Positions 1-8,490 of a DNA stretch of 58,201 bases are shown in pieces (position 1 is the stretch's first letter; each line of letters starts with the position of its first letter). The notes beneath the pieces are model-generated. The model did not search any database. It was not told where the DNA came from and was given only the letters and a program-made list of their open reading frames with translations. The stretch lies in NCBI GenBank assembly GCA_903903635.1, contig CAIUZK010000145.1:1-58201 (forward strand), in the 5' to 3' direction. This DNA is from an uncultured Bacteroidota bacterium (GTDB lineage: Bacteria > Bacteroidota > Bacteroidia > Chitinophagales > Chitinophagaceae). The position numbers and the translations under genes are program-made.

Positions 1-239
1 CAATTAAAATGACCGCATATAGCAGTCTGAGATTATTTTGTTTTATCGAACGAAAAACCTAATTTTATGTGATATTAATCCCACATATCGGCACTACGCT
101 TTTCTACATAGCAGTCTTTAAATAGCGCACTATTCGCAGATTTTACGCCTCGTATAAAAGAAATAAAACTTCGCAATATGGTGTACTTTATTTAATCAAC
201 GTCACTATGGCATCCCCTGTAATTTCTAATCTGAAAGTA

Positions 240-1325
240 TTATTTCTTATAGACCTTCACCGAGAATGTGTACGCCTCCAGTTTTTCAATCTGTTGCTCA
301 CGGTTCAGGTTACGAAGTTTATTGGTCTTGTTCAGATGTATGTGATTATCGCCCAGTTGCTCATGAATCAGGCTAACAAGCGCTTTTGATGTTACCGCAT
401 AGGTATTGGCTTCCGATTCGCCGCCCATAGCTGTCAATATTCCGATTACATTGCCATTTTCATCCAGTACCGGAGATCCGCTCTGTCCATGACCTACAGG
501 CAATTCAAGAGTGTACTGTTGATCGTTACCTTCAAAACCATTCCTTGAACTGATCATTCCTGAACCGCATACCAGATCATTTTTAGGATATCCGATTGTA
601 TACACATTGGCGCCCAGACCAGTTTTGCCTGTCGCAAATGTATAAGGTACTTCGCCCTTTGAAAAGCGGAAATTCTTTTTGGCAATTTTAAGCACTGCCA
701 GATCAGATGCCGGATCATTGGCAAGTTTAATTGCTTTAAAATAATCACCGTTCCTGTCTTGTATATATATAGAGTCAGCTCCCTCAATAACGTGGTTACT
801 GGTAACAAAAACACCTTCATTATTAATTGCAAATCCGGTACCGGTATATCTTACATGTGCCGCTGGCGGAGGATTCAATTTCTTGATATCTGTCTCCAGT
901 TGCTTTTGCGATTGATTCAATTTTTTCTGAGACTCCCTGATCACATCTACTTCCCTTCTTATAGTCGTATACTTGGCATCTGTATTTTTGATGGAGGGAT
1001 TCAGAAAAGAATAAGTGAGCGTAGAGGTAAGTATAGCTACACTGGCTGCCACTGCTGCGGTGCGCCAGAAATGAGCCGGTAAATGTATTTGTCTGGATTT
1101 TTTTGTGGCAACTTCAGATTCATGAATATCGTGCAAAAGCGTACGGAAACGTTTTTGCTTACCATTGCCTTCCATCGAACGGATCAGGTTGGTAGTTTCG
1201 TAAAATTCATTAGCAAATTCTTTATCCGTAGCTAACCTGCTTCTCAGTTCCTTTAAATCTGATTCAGGTAACGTACCTGCCATATAGGCTTCAGCAGCTC
1301 CCCAAATATTATTGTTTATAGACAT
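240..1325 (-). CDS. Membrane-anchored anti-sigma-like / trypsin-like (S1C) serine protease fusion
   Basis: 361 aa. Residues 1-80 are charged and helical and resemble the cytoplasmic part of a zinc-less anti-sigma factor. One membrane segment follows at about 88-108, a predicted coiled coil at 112-150, and then a DegP/HtrA-type protease domain in the periplasm. The catalytic triad is visible: His178 in TSNHVIEGADS, Asp208 in DPASDLAVLKI, Ser282 in GQSGSP. No PDZ domain follows. The gene lies 53 bp downstream of an ECF sigma factor gene on the same strand, the usual place for an anti-sigma gene, so sigma control is the likely role of the N-terminal part (inference). The joining of a sigma partner to an intact protease is unusual. 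The start is ATG. The protease assignment is firm; the anti-sigma role is a guess from position and architecture. Confidence 0.8.
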   Translation of the reverse strand: MSINNNIWGAAEAYMAGTLPESDLKELRSRLATDKEFANEFYETTNLIRSMEGNGKQKRFRTLLHDIHESEVATKKSRQIHLPAHFWRTAAVAASVAILTSTLTYSFLNPSIKNTDAKYTTIRREVDVIRESQKKLNQSQKQLETDIKKLNPPPAAHVRYTGTGFAINNEGVFVTSNHVIEGADSIYIQDRNGDYFKAIKLANDPASDLAVLKIAKKNFRFSKGEVPYTFATGKTGLGANVYTIGYPKNDLVCGSGMISSRNGFEGNDQQYTLELPVGHGQSGSPVLDENGNVIGILTAMGGESEANTYAVTSKALVSLIHEQLGDNHIHLNKTNKLRNLNREQQIEKLEAYTFSVKVYKK

Positions 1326-1378
1326 CGCTCAAAAAAACTTTTTACTAATACTTTAAAATCTTTTGCCTCCTTGTAGTT

Positions 1379-1978
1379 CTACTCGTTCATTTCATAAAAC
1401 AACTTCCTTAATCTGGCCAGACATTTATATTTCTGGTTTTTGGCATTATCCGGGTTCGTATACCCGAAAGCAGCCGTAATCTCCTGCATGCTCTTATCGT
1501 GATGATAATATGCTTTTAGCAATGATTTGCAGGGTTCTCCAATCTTTTCCAGAGCTTCATCCAGCAATTCGTAATGTGTTTCCCGCTCCATATGCACCTT
1601 CACATCATCTTCATATCCTATGCCACCCTCATCTTCATCAGTCCCAATATTTTCCTTCAAAAAAACAGGATCGCGGCTTTGCTTCTGCAGCCTTTTATAC
1701 CACAAATGCTTACTTATTGCCATAAGGTAAGTACCTATACTGCAGGTAAGCCTGAACTCTTTTTCCTGTGCCTTGCCAAATAAAACAACCATGGCTTCCT
1801 GAAACAAATCTGCTGCATCTGATTGTGAACCACCGTTTTTTACTAACCAACCACTTATAATATGAAAGTGTTGTTTGTAAATCTGGCTGGTGGCTTTATG
1901 ATCGCCTGCTGCAAGATGTGTTAAAAGTTGTTGCTCGATATTTATTAAGCCTTGCACTATTAATACTGATTTGTTCAA
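1379..1978 (-). CDS. ECF-type RNA polymerase sigma factor
   Basis: 199 aa. A region-2-like segment is visible around DAADLFQEAMVVLF, where sigma contacts core polymerase and the -10 element. A region-4 helix-turn-helix is near the C terminus, in ITAAFGYTNPDNAKNQKYKC. The acidic stretch between them is a typical sigma2-sigma4 linker. No ATG precedes region 2: the longest frame begins at TTG, and a GTG lies seven codons in (about 1957), so the start is uncertain. It is the first gene of a two-gene unit with the membrane protease fusion at 240-1325. Target genes cannot be read from the window, though the three TonB-domain genes next door lie on the same strand. Confidence 0.85.
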   Translation of the reverse strand: MNKSVLIVQGLINIEQQLLTHLAAGDHKATSQIYKQHFHIISGWLVKNGGSQSDAADLFQEAMVVLFGKAQEKEFRLTCSIGTYLMAISKHLWYKRLQKQSRDPVFLKENIGTDEDEGGIGYEDDVKVHMERETHYELLDEALEKIGEPCKSLLKAYYHHDKSMQEITAAFGYTNPDNAKNQKYKCLARLRKLFYEMNE

Positions 1979-2158
1979 AAAGTAACCCGTTTTTTATGAA
2001 TATTTTTCTATCTCTCGTGTCCGAAAGATCAGGGAATAAAGGTAAATAAAATTGTAAGGCAGGATGATAAAATAAAACTTTTGATCCGGCTTAAAGACTG
2101 CTAATTATATTATATATTTTTATGGTCTCAGGATATTTATAACGAAAACTATATGTTG

Positions 2159-2545
2159 CTATTGAATGCAGATATAAACCGGCAATGTAAACCAGGTCTC
2201 TATTGGTTTCCCATGACTCAATGCCGGTTTCCATGGTGGCATACTTTTAATCCTACTAAGCACAGCCTGGTCCACTTGCTCACATACCCCTTTAATAATC
2301 ATACTATTAGTGATATGCCCATCCTTATTTACCAGAAATTTGACAAGTAATTTTCCTGATAAATTACAAGCACTGTCTGATAAAGTCAGATTATGCAATA
2401 GGTAACTATCCACATCATCTCCAGCAACAGGCATTTGCTCCGATGATTGGCTAGCCTGTATCTTACCACTCTGCCCATAAACATTGATTGAGCTTAATGA
2501 AAATATCAAGCACATATATTGGGCTAAAACTCTAAATTGATTCAT
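2159..2545 (-). CDS. Secreted single TonB-C-terminal-domain protein (paralogue 1 of 3)
   Basis: 128 aa with an N-terminal signal peptide ending near NVYG, then one TonB C-terminal-like domain. The domain shows the typical features: LSGKLLVKFLVNKDGHITN followed by a helix ending in MPPWKPALSHGKPIETWFTLPV. There is no N-terminal anchor or proline-rich spacer as in true TonB, so it is unlikely to energise an outer membrane receptor alone. Such stand-alone domains are common in Bacteroidota, and their role is not known to me. It is the most divergent of three tandem copies (see 2602 and 3067). Confidence 0.75.
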   Translation of the reverse strand: MNQFRVLAQYMCLIFSLSSINVYGQSGKIQASQSSEQMPVAGDDVDSYLLHNLTLSDSACNLSGKLLVKFLVNKDGHITNSMIIKGVCEQVDQAVLSRIKSMPPWKPALSHGKPIETWFTLPVYICIQ

Positions 2546-2601
2546 ATAATTCTGAAAACAACCTCTAATAATGGGACATTTTTAAACTAGTTAATCTCAA
2601 T

Positions 2602-2997
2602 TTAATCCATTTTGAAAATTACAGTTTGCACAAATGATGCTTTTACCGGCTTACCATCGTATATGCCGGGATGCCAGGCGGGCATTGCCCTGATTAATCT
2701 TAGTGCTTCCTCATCACAATCCTTACTAAGGCTTGTTGTCACTTTACAGTCACTTATACTACCATCTGCATTTACTGCAAATTTCACCACTACACGACCT
2801 GCGGTTTTAGTTTTTCTTGCACTTTCAGGATAATTTAGCCTATCTATTAAATACTGGTTAAGATCATAACCGGGCGAAGGAAATTTGTCGAGATAGGTAT
2901 AAACAACCCCATCTTTTACAGTTTCATTGGCGGGCCGCTCCTGCCCATACATAACTGTACTTACCAGTATAAGTGAGGTAAGAAGAAAACTCCTCAT
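2602..2997 (-). CDS. Secreted single TonB-C-terminal-domain protein (paralogue 2 of 3)
   Basis: 131 aa from the ATG at 2997, which directly precedes a good signal peptide (MRSFLLTSLILVSTVMYGQ). An in-frame GTG at 3018 would add seven lysine/asparagine-rich residues and is less likely. The TonB-C-like domain carries the YPESARKTKTAGRVVVKFAV core and the C-terminal motif RAMPAWHPGIYDGKPVKASF. It is closely related to the protein at 3067-3465. The three genes lie in tandem on one strand with 50-120 bp gaps, so they probably arose by local duplication. Confidence 0.75.
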   Translation of the reverse strand: MRSFLLTSLILVSTVMYGQERPANETVKDGVVYTYLDKFPSPGYDLNQYLIDRLNYPESARKTKTAGRVVVKFAVNADGSISDCKVTTSLSKDCDEEALRLIRAMPAWHPGIYDGKPVKASFVQTVIFKMD

Positions 2998-3066
2998 GTT
3001 ATTTTTCTTTGGTTTCACGTATAGATGAAAAATCCACCCGATTCCATAAAAAAGAAAAACAAATCC

Positions 3067-3465
3067 TCAATCTGTGAGTTTAAAAGATATTGGCAGGGTA
3101 AAATACACTTTAACTGCTTTACCATTCTGAATTCCCGGTTTCCATCGTGGCATGTTTTTTACTACTCTGATTGCTTCTTCATCGCACTCCTTGTTTACAT
3201 TTTTTACTACCTCAACATCCGTAACAGAGCCATCTTCGCTCACAACAAATTTCACTACAACACGGCCTTCAATATTATGCACTCTGGCACTATCGGGATA
3301 GTGAATATTATCTGCCAGATAGTGTTTCACATCATAATCTGTCGATGGCATATTTTCAACATAACCAGATGGGCTTGGCTGCTTCTTTGTATCTTCAGGG
3401 GGTAAACTTTGTGCCTTAACCGAAACAGTTGCCAGCAGGCCTATAGCTAATATAAATGCTCTCAT
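3067..3465 (-). CDS. Secreted single TonB-C-terminal-domain protein (paralogue 3 of 3)
   Basis: 132 aa. A signal peptide (MRAFILAIGLLATVSVKAQ) is followed by one TonB-C-like domain, with YPDSARVHNIEGRVVVKFVV and, near the end, MPRWKPGIQNGKAVKVYFTL. There is no membrane anchor after cleavage, so the mature protein is predicted to be periplasmic. It is the first of the three tandem copies in transcription order. Its function is unknown; a partner or receptor cannot be named from sequence. Confidence 0.78.
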   Translation of the reverse strand: MRAFILAIGLLATVSVKAQSLPPEDTKKQPSPSGYVENMPSTDYDVKHYLADNIHYPDSARVHNIEGRVVVKFVVSEDGSVTDVEVVKNVNKECDEEAIRVVKNMPRWKPGIQNGKAVKVYFTLPISFKLTD

Positions 3466-3531
3466 TTTAATTGGTATTGCTTTTTTTAAAAATAGTCTTT
3501 TATAAACTGGTAAAAGAAATTAAGGTAACCC

Positions 3532-4785
3532 CTAAGGAGCAAAGAAAATGTAACCCACAACTATTGCTGCGATCAAACCAATAAGATCGGCAATTAGCCC
3601 GCAAGCAAGTGCCTGGCGTGTGTTTTTTATTCCCACACTGCCAAAATAAACAGCCACCACATAGAAGGTGGTTTCAGTTGATCCTTGTATAATAGCCGCC
3701 AGCTTTCCCTGAAATGAGGCAACACCATAATGCCGCATCACATCAACCATCAATCCCCGTGCGCCACTGCCGCTAAGGGGTTTCATCAGCGCGATGGGTA
3801 AAGTGGGTACAAACTCAGTTCGCAATCCACAGAGTGCTACCAGTTTGCCTATGCCGTTCACTACATAATCCATACAACCTGAGGTGCGGAAAACACTTAT
3901 TGCCATGAGCATAGCCACCAGGTAGGGCACTATCTTCACCGCTACCCACAGCCCCTTCCTTGCCCCTGAAATAAAGTCGTTGTACACATGCTGCTTTCTG
4001 ATCATCCCCGCTGTAACAAATAAAATAATAATGCTTAAAATAACGGTGCTGCCTATGGCCCCAATCGTCTGGTTCATTTTATCAGCCGGCATACCCGAAA
4101 GGGCATAATGCAGCAGTGCAATTAGCCCCATAAATCCACATACAAACAATATTACCGGTAGTCTCAGCAGATTAATACGCTGCACTGTAGCCACTATGAT
4201 CATGCCCGAGAGGAATGCGATAAATGTAGCTATCAGTGTCGGCAGGAAAATATCAGCCGCATTAAAATTCTGAACATGCTGTTCCATGGCAATGGTTTGC
4301 CGCATGGCAATAACAGAAGTAGGTATTAACGTAAGCCCTGCGGTATTCAACACCAGAAACATTACCTGGGCATCTGTTGCCTTGTCCTTTTCCGGGTTAA
4401 TATCCTGAAGCTGGCTCATAGCTTTCAGTCCAAGTGGAGTAGCTGCATTATCCAGCCCCAGCATAGTCGCCGAGAGGTTCATGATCACACTGCCATATGC
4501 CGGGCTTTCTTTGGGTATACCCCTGAACAAGGTTTTAAATAACGGAGATACCGCCCTGGCAAAAAGGCCTAATACACCAGCCCGCTCTCCAATATTCATG
4601 ATACCCAGCCAAAGGGACATGATGCCAGCAAGCCCGATAGATATTTCAAACCCATTTTTGGCTGCATCAAAAAGCGCTGTCAGCATTTCAGACAATAAAC
4701 CAGTCTGACCAAGCACAAATGCTTTGAATACACCTACCACAAAACCAATAAGCAGGAACCCGATCCAAACGTAATTTAATGTCAT
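3532..4785 (-). CDS. Nucleoside-recognition (Gate) domain membrane protein, SpmA/SpmB fusion type
   Basis: 417 aa polytopic inner membrane protein. The first half matches the spore maturation protein A-like Gate domain: IMSLWLGIMNIGERAGVLGLFAR, then GSVIMNLSATMLGLDNAATPLG. The second half matches the SpmB-like Gate domain: ISGARKGLWVAVKIVPYLVAMLMAI..., then ALMKPLSGSGARG and GSTETTFYVVAVYFG. In Bacillus these are two proteins; in many Bacteroidota they are one chain, as here. The organism shows no sign of sporulation, so the name is historical; a transport role is presumed from the Gate fold. The gene stands alone, and a terminator at 4803-4826 separates it from the gene upstream. Confidence 0.85.
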   Translation of the reverse strand: MTLNYVWIGFLLIGFVVGVFKAFVLGQTGLLSEMLTALFDAAKNGFEISIGLAGIMSLWLGIMNIGERAGVLGLFARAVSPLFKTLFRGIPKESPAYGSVIMNLSATMLGLDNAATPLGLKAMSQLQDINPEKDKATDAQVMFLVLNTAGLTLIPTSVIAMRQTIAMEQHVQNFNAADIFLPTLIATFIAFLSGMIIVATVQRINLLRLPVILFVCGFMGLIALLHYALSGMPADKMNQTIGAIGSTVILSIIILFVTAGMIRKQHVYNDFISGARKGLWVAVKIVPYLVAMLMAISVFRTSGCMDYVVNGIGKLVALCGLRTEFVPTLPIALMKPLSGSGARGLMVDVMRHYGVASFQGKLAAIIQGSTETTFYVVAVYFGSVGIKNTRQALACGLIADLIGLIAAIVVGYIFFAP

Positions 4786-4802
4786 GTGGCATAAAGATAA
4801 AA

Positions 4803-4826
4803 AAAGGCTGCCATTTGGCAGCCTTT
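4803..4826 (-). terminator. Intrinsic terminator after the lipoprotein gene 4883-5368
   Basis: A perfect hairpin: AAAGGCTGCCA pairs with TGGCAGCCTTT around a two-base centre. On the minus strand a T-run follows it directly. It lies 57 bp past the stop of the lipoprotein gene and just before the start of the Gate-domain gene. The core arms are identical to those of the terminator at 54593-54636. Confidence 0.8.
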
Positions 4827-4882
4827 AGCAGGTAATAATACTTTAGTTCCTTTTCGCAGTTCCCGGTATGCCTTAAATCCTG

Positions 4883-5368
4883 TTAGTCAGCATTTTTTGC
4901 CGGTTCAGTTGCATTGGTATCAACCGGTGTAATGTTTATTGTCGTTGAGTCAGGTCCTGTTGGCTGCTCAGGCACATAGTCGGCACTGTTAAAACTATCA
5001 TTCTTCGTAAACAATACCAACCATTTGCCATTGATTTTCACCAGTGTAATATTTTGCTCCCTTGGGTTGTCTGAAACAATATAGGTTGCAATGGCAGTGT
5101 CTCCCTTTTCTTTTACATCCTTTACAGTGACAACCAGTTTCTTCAATTCCTTTTTATTCGAATCGGTCACATAACTGGCAAGATTGGCGAATTGATCCAG
5201 TTGCTTCCTGGTCAGATCCGTTGAATAGGGAATTGCAGCTTCGTAATCAGTATGGTAAAAATCATTGAGCCATGTGGTGGCTACAAATTTTGCCGAATTT
5301 TTATTGCAACCCACCAGCAAAACGCCCGCAATAATCAACACAGAAACAGAACGCAGGACTTTTTTCAT
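4883..5368 (-). CDS. Lipoprotein with a DUF4878-like fold
   Basis: 161 aa. The signal peptide ends in a lipobox (LLVGC), so the protein should be a lipid-anchored envelope protein. Residues about 25-120 resemble the cystatin/NTF2-like small lipoproteins grouped as DUF4878: a helix AKFVATTWLNDFYHTDYEAA followed by strands ending in LVKINGKWLVLF. The C-terminal 35 residues are Pro/Thr/Asp-rich and probably disordered. The next gene upstream (YiiX-like) is 28 bp away on the same strand, so the two may be cotranscribed. No specific function can be named. Confidence 0.7.
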   Translation of the reverse strand: MKKVLRSVSVLIIAGVLLVGCNKNSAKFVATTWLNDFYHTDYEAAIPYSTDLTRKQLDQFANLASYVTDSNKKELKKLVVTVKDVKEKGDTAIATYIVSDNPREQNITLVKINGKWLVLFTKNDSFNSADYVPEQPTGPDSTTINITPVDTNATEPAKNAD

Positions 5369-5396
5369 TGAAAAATTAATTTAGGCGGCAAAGGTA

Positions 5397-6080
5397 TTAC
5401 ATAAATTTCAACCTCCAAACCATGTGTGCATGCTCATTGGTGAAAAGGTCGTCTATACCTACAAAAGTTTTGCCCAATGCCCTGGTGGTTTTGATATATG
5501 CAGTATCACCCACAGCTCTGTTCAGTGCCTTGTAGACAAATTCAGAACAGTAAAGCGCATCGTCTGTTTTCAGATCAAAATTCATATCGAATTTAGGCCG
5601 GGCCTTATAAAATTCCTTTACCACCTCACCCAGGTTATGAACCTCATCATTATTAAACTCAAATGCTACAATTCCAAAACCTTCGTTGTGCAATGGTGAA
5701 AGAAAAACACTGGCAGAATCTCTTCTTAACCGCTGATCCGGATTATCTTCTCCACCTATAGCATGGTATACAAATGGATAGCCATTTTCGATTAACACAA
5801 TGCCACAATGTGAATAGGTCTTATCCTTCTGATTCATTTTGGCAAGCATATAGCTGTCGGCACCGAGTCCGGTACGCAGCAAAATATCACCCGATTTCAA
5901 TATTGAAACTGCTGAATCAATAGTATGCTGGTTAACCTTTGCCGGGTTACGGTCCTTTATTGGCGATTGAATAACTGACCGGCTGCCCCGGGTTTCAGAT
6001 AAAAAATAGCCCTTTACCCCGTAAGCGGATAGCAAAAGCAGCGTAACTACGCCCGAAACAACCCATGAGATTCTATTCAC
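5397..6080 (-). CDS. YiiX/YebB-like permuted NlpC/P60 cysteine hydrolase
   Basis: 227 aa with an N-terminal membrane anchor (residues about 5-25). The rest resembles the YiiX/YebB permuted papain-like fold. The His-containing motif comes first (KTYSHCGIVLIENG) and the Cys-containing motif later (ALYCSEFVYKALNRA), the reverse of classical NlpC/P60 order. Relatives hydrolyse peptide, amide or lipid ester bonds in the envelope; the substrate here is unknown. Its place between a lipoprotein gene and ychF gives little information. The fold and catalytic residues are clear, the substrate is not. Confidence 0.8.
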   Translation of the reverse strand: MNRISWVVSGVVTLLLLSAYGVKGYFLSETRGSRSVIQSPIKDRNPAKVNQHTIDSAVSILKSGDILLRTGLGADSYMLAKMNQKDKTYSHCGIVLIENGYPFVYHAIGGEDNPDQRLRRDSASVFLSPLHNEGFGIVAFEFNNDEVHNLGEVVKEFYKARPKFDMNFDLKTDDALYCSEFVYKALNRAVGDTAYIKTTRALGKTFVGIDDLFTNEHAHMVWRLKFM

Positions 6081-6108
6081 AAAAAGAAATCGTCTTCAAC
6101 GAAAAACC

Positions 6109-7209
6109 TTATACATTGAATCTGAAGTGCATCACATCGCCATCCTGCACTACATACTCCTTACCTTCAATACGCAAACGGCCATTTTCGCGGCAGGCAG
6201 CTTCACTTTTGTACTGCACAAAATCGTTGTAGCCTATTACTTCAGCTTTAATGAAACCCTTTTCAAAATCGGTATGAATAACACTTGCAGCCTGTGGCGC
6301 CTTCCATCCGCGGTGTATGGTCCATGCTCTTACCTCCTGCACGCCTGCTGTAAAATAGGTAGCAAGGTTAAGCAATTTGTATGCGCTCCTGATAAGGCGG
6401 TTAAGACCTGGTTCGGTAAGCCCGTATTCGGCAAAAAACAATTCTTTGTCTTCCTGGCTTTCCAGCTCCGATATCTGGGCCTCAATTGAGTTATTCATTA
6501 CTATCACCTGTGCGCCCTCTTCAGTGGCTACTTTCACCAGTGCATCCGAATATTTGTTGCCGGTAAGCAGTGCCGCTTCATCCACATTTGCAACATAAAG
6601 CACCGGCTTATCGGTCAGTAAAAATATGTCTGCTATAGCTTCCCTGTCTTCACCTTCAAGTTGCATGCCACGAATATTCTTGCCTTCTGATAAGTGTTTC
6701 AGGCAATCCTGCAACACCTCATAGGCATGCTTCACTTTAGGGTCGCCTGCCTTAAGCATTTTCTCCAGCCGCTGTATCTTTTTCTCTACACTCTCCAGGT
6801 CTTTCAGTTGCAGCTCGGTATCAATGATCTCCTTATCGCTGATGGGATTGATGTCTCCCTCATCACGCAGAATATTCTCATCTTCAAAACAACGGATCAC
6901 ATGCACAATGGCATCTACTTCCCTGATGTTGGCCAGGAACTTATTTCCAAGACCTTCCCCCTTGCTTGCGCCCTTTACAAGGCCGGCAATATCCACAAAT
7001 TCAATTGTAGTAGGTAATATCCTGTTTGGCTGAACCAGTTCGGCCAGTTTATTCAGTCGCTCATCCGGCACATCCACCTGGCCTATATTAGGCTCTATGG
7101 TACAGAAACGGTAATTGGATGCCTGCGCTTTGGCGCTATTGCTCACCGCATTAAATAATGTTGACTTTCCTACGTTGGGCAACCCCACAATACCTGCTTG
7201 TAATGCCAT
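6109..7209 (-). CDS. ychF: Redox-regulated P-loop ATPase YchF (OLA1/OBG family)
   Basis: 366 aa, the usual family length. The P-loop is GLPNVGKST at residues 8-16, the G3 region is DIAGLVKGASKGEGLGN, and the G4 position reads NVDE rather than NKxD, the change linked to ATP preference in this family. A coiled-coil insert follows G3, and the C-terminal TGS domain is complete (FTAGVQEVRAWTIHRG to DVMHFRFNV). YchF binds ribosomes and affects translation and oxidative stress responses in other bacteria. The gene is monocistronic here. Confidence 0.97.
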   Translation of the reverse strand: MALQAGIVGLPNVGKSTLFNAVSNSAKAQASNYRFCTIEPNIGQVDVPDERLNKLAELVQPNRILPTTIEFVDIAGLVKGASKGEGLGNKFLANIREVDAIVHVIRCFEDENILRDEGDINPISDKEIIDTELQLKDLESVEKKIQRLEKMLKAGDPKVKHAYEVLQDCLKHLSEGKNIRGMQLEGEDREAIADIFLLTDKPVLYVANVDEAALLTGNKYSDALVKVATEEGAQVIVMNNSIEAQISELESQEDKELFFAEYGLTEPGLNRLIRSAYKLLNLATYFTAGVQEVRAWTIHRGWKAPQAASVIHTDFEKGFIKAEVIGYNDFVQYKSEAACRENGRLRIEGKEYVVQDGDVMHFRFNV

Positions 7210-7364
7210 TTTGTTTTTGAAAATTTGCGCAAAGGTAAGGGTAATGTGCTAATATGGGGAATGTGGGAGAAATGTGGCAGTTTATTGCCTGTAAATTTAT
7301 TACTTGCTACTACTTAGAGGCTTTTTTTATTATAATATACCTAACTTCGCAGAAAGCGGTTTTT

Positions 7365-7601
7365 ATGGATGCGGTTATAAAAGTTAAGATTTCAGAATTA
7401 AATGTTTCATTATTGGAACGTCTGAAATTTTTGTTTCAGGGAGATGATGAAGCGGAATTGACCATAACCTATGATGATAAAAAGCAAAAATATAAAGAAG
7501 CATTGGATCGCTCTAAAAAACAACTGGAACTTGGAACCGATCTTATAACATTCCAATCCATTGATGAACTAGAGGCTTATGCCAATAGCAAGAGAGCATG
7601 A
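7365..7601 (+). CDS. Antitoxin-like protein of a YoeB-type toxin-antitoxin pair
   Basis: 78 aa from the ATG at 7365; the longer open frame from 7254 runs through AT-rich, non-coding-looking sequence. The N-terminal half (MDAVIKVKISELNVSLLERL) may form the DNA-binding dimer; the C-terminal half is charged and helical, as in antitoxins that wrap a toxin. Its stop overlaps the start of the next frame (ATGA, 7598-7601), the coupled arrangement typical of toxin-antitoxin operons. The toxin partner is truncated. Family assignment rests mostly on size, overlap and the neighbour. Confidence 0.6.
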   Translation: MDAVIKVKISELNVSLLERLKFLFQGDDEAELTITYDDKKQKYKEALDRSKKQLELGTDLITFQSIDELEAYANSKRA

Positions 7602-7705
7602 GAAAAATAACTTTCACCCCGGATGCTTTCAAGGAATATAATCAATGGGTAATTGAAGATTTTGAAGTCGTTCAAAAAATAGGTCTTATACTTAGAGAAA
7701 TATAA
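7598..7705 (+). pseudogene. Truncated YoeB/Txe-like toxin remnant
   Basis: 35 codons beginning MRKITFTPDAFKEYNQW, which matches the N terminus of YoeB/Txe-type mRNA interferases, then VIEDFEVVQKIGLILREI and a stop. Full-length relatives are about 85 residues with catalytic Glu, Arg and His in the missing part. Neither the same frame nor the others downstream restore the family sequence, so the rest appears deleted rather than only frameshifted. The product should be inactive as a ribonuclease. Confidence 0.6.
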
Positions 7706-7852
7706 AGTCATCAATCGCCCTTGACTCCGAAACGTACTTTAGTAAGTCCTTTCAATTGTTCATTAACTTGATAAACATCATGTATTGCACCCAATTATAC
7801 TGTTTACCAATTTTTGCTATTTTTACTCAAACAACAAACAAAAAACAATCTT

Positions 7853-8458
7853 ATGGACATCTCAAAACTAAAAGGCGCAGTGCCAGACATTATTTTCGGT
7901 CAATTAGCCGATGTAATGGCGAAATTTGAAATTAATACTGCGAACAGGCTGGCAAATTTCCTGGGATAGTGCGACCATGAAACAGGAGGTTTCAAAACAT
8001 TCTCCGAAAACCTGAACTATTCGGCTGATGGACTATTGGCCACATTTAAAAAGTACTTCCCTACTCCTGATTTGGCCAATCAGTATGCAAGACAACCTGA
8101 AAAAATTGCCAACCACGTATATGCCAGCCGCAATGGCAATGGCGATGAAGCAAGTGGCGATGGATGGCGATACAGGGGGCGCGGAGGTTTGCAGTTAACC
8201 GGCAAAACAAACTATACAGCTTTCTTTAAGTCTATTGGCCTGGATATTGCTACCGCAAATGCTGATCTGGTTGCCACAAATTACTCCATGTTATCAGCTG
8301 CATGGTACTGGAACAGCCGTAATCTTTCTGCAACAGCCGATGCGGGTGTAGATGAAAATACCATTACTAAAATAACTAAAGTTATCAACGGTGGTACAAA
8401 CGGATTACCTGACAGGATTACCAAAACGGGTAAGTACTCTAAATTACTCACCACCTGA
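7853..8458 (+). pseudogene. GH19 chitinase/endolysin interrupted by a single TAG codon
   Basis: Read through the stop, this frame gives about 201 residues matching glycoside hydrolase family 19 lysins found in phages and Bacteroidota. After MDISKLKGAVPDII and ANRLANFLG comes TAG at 7967-7969, then CDHETGGFKTFSENLNYS. The Glu of the HETGG motif is the expected catalytic acid; the later motif RYRGRGGLQLTGKTNY is also typical. The frame is otherwise uninterrupted to the TGA at 8456, so the lesion is one nonsense change, most simply CAG to TAG at a Gln usual there. Downstream starts would omit the catalytic Glu. It lies next to a decayed toxin-antitoxin pair. Confidence 0.8.
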
Positions 8459-8490
8459 TACTATTCTCAGGGAGTAAAATACCAATTGGA

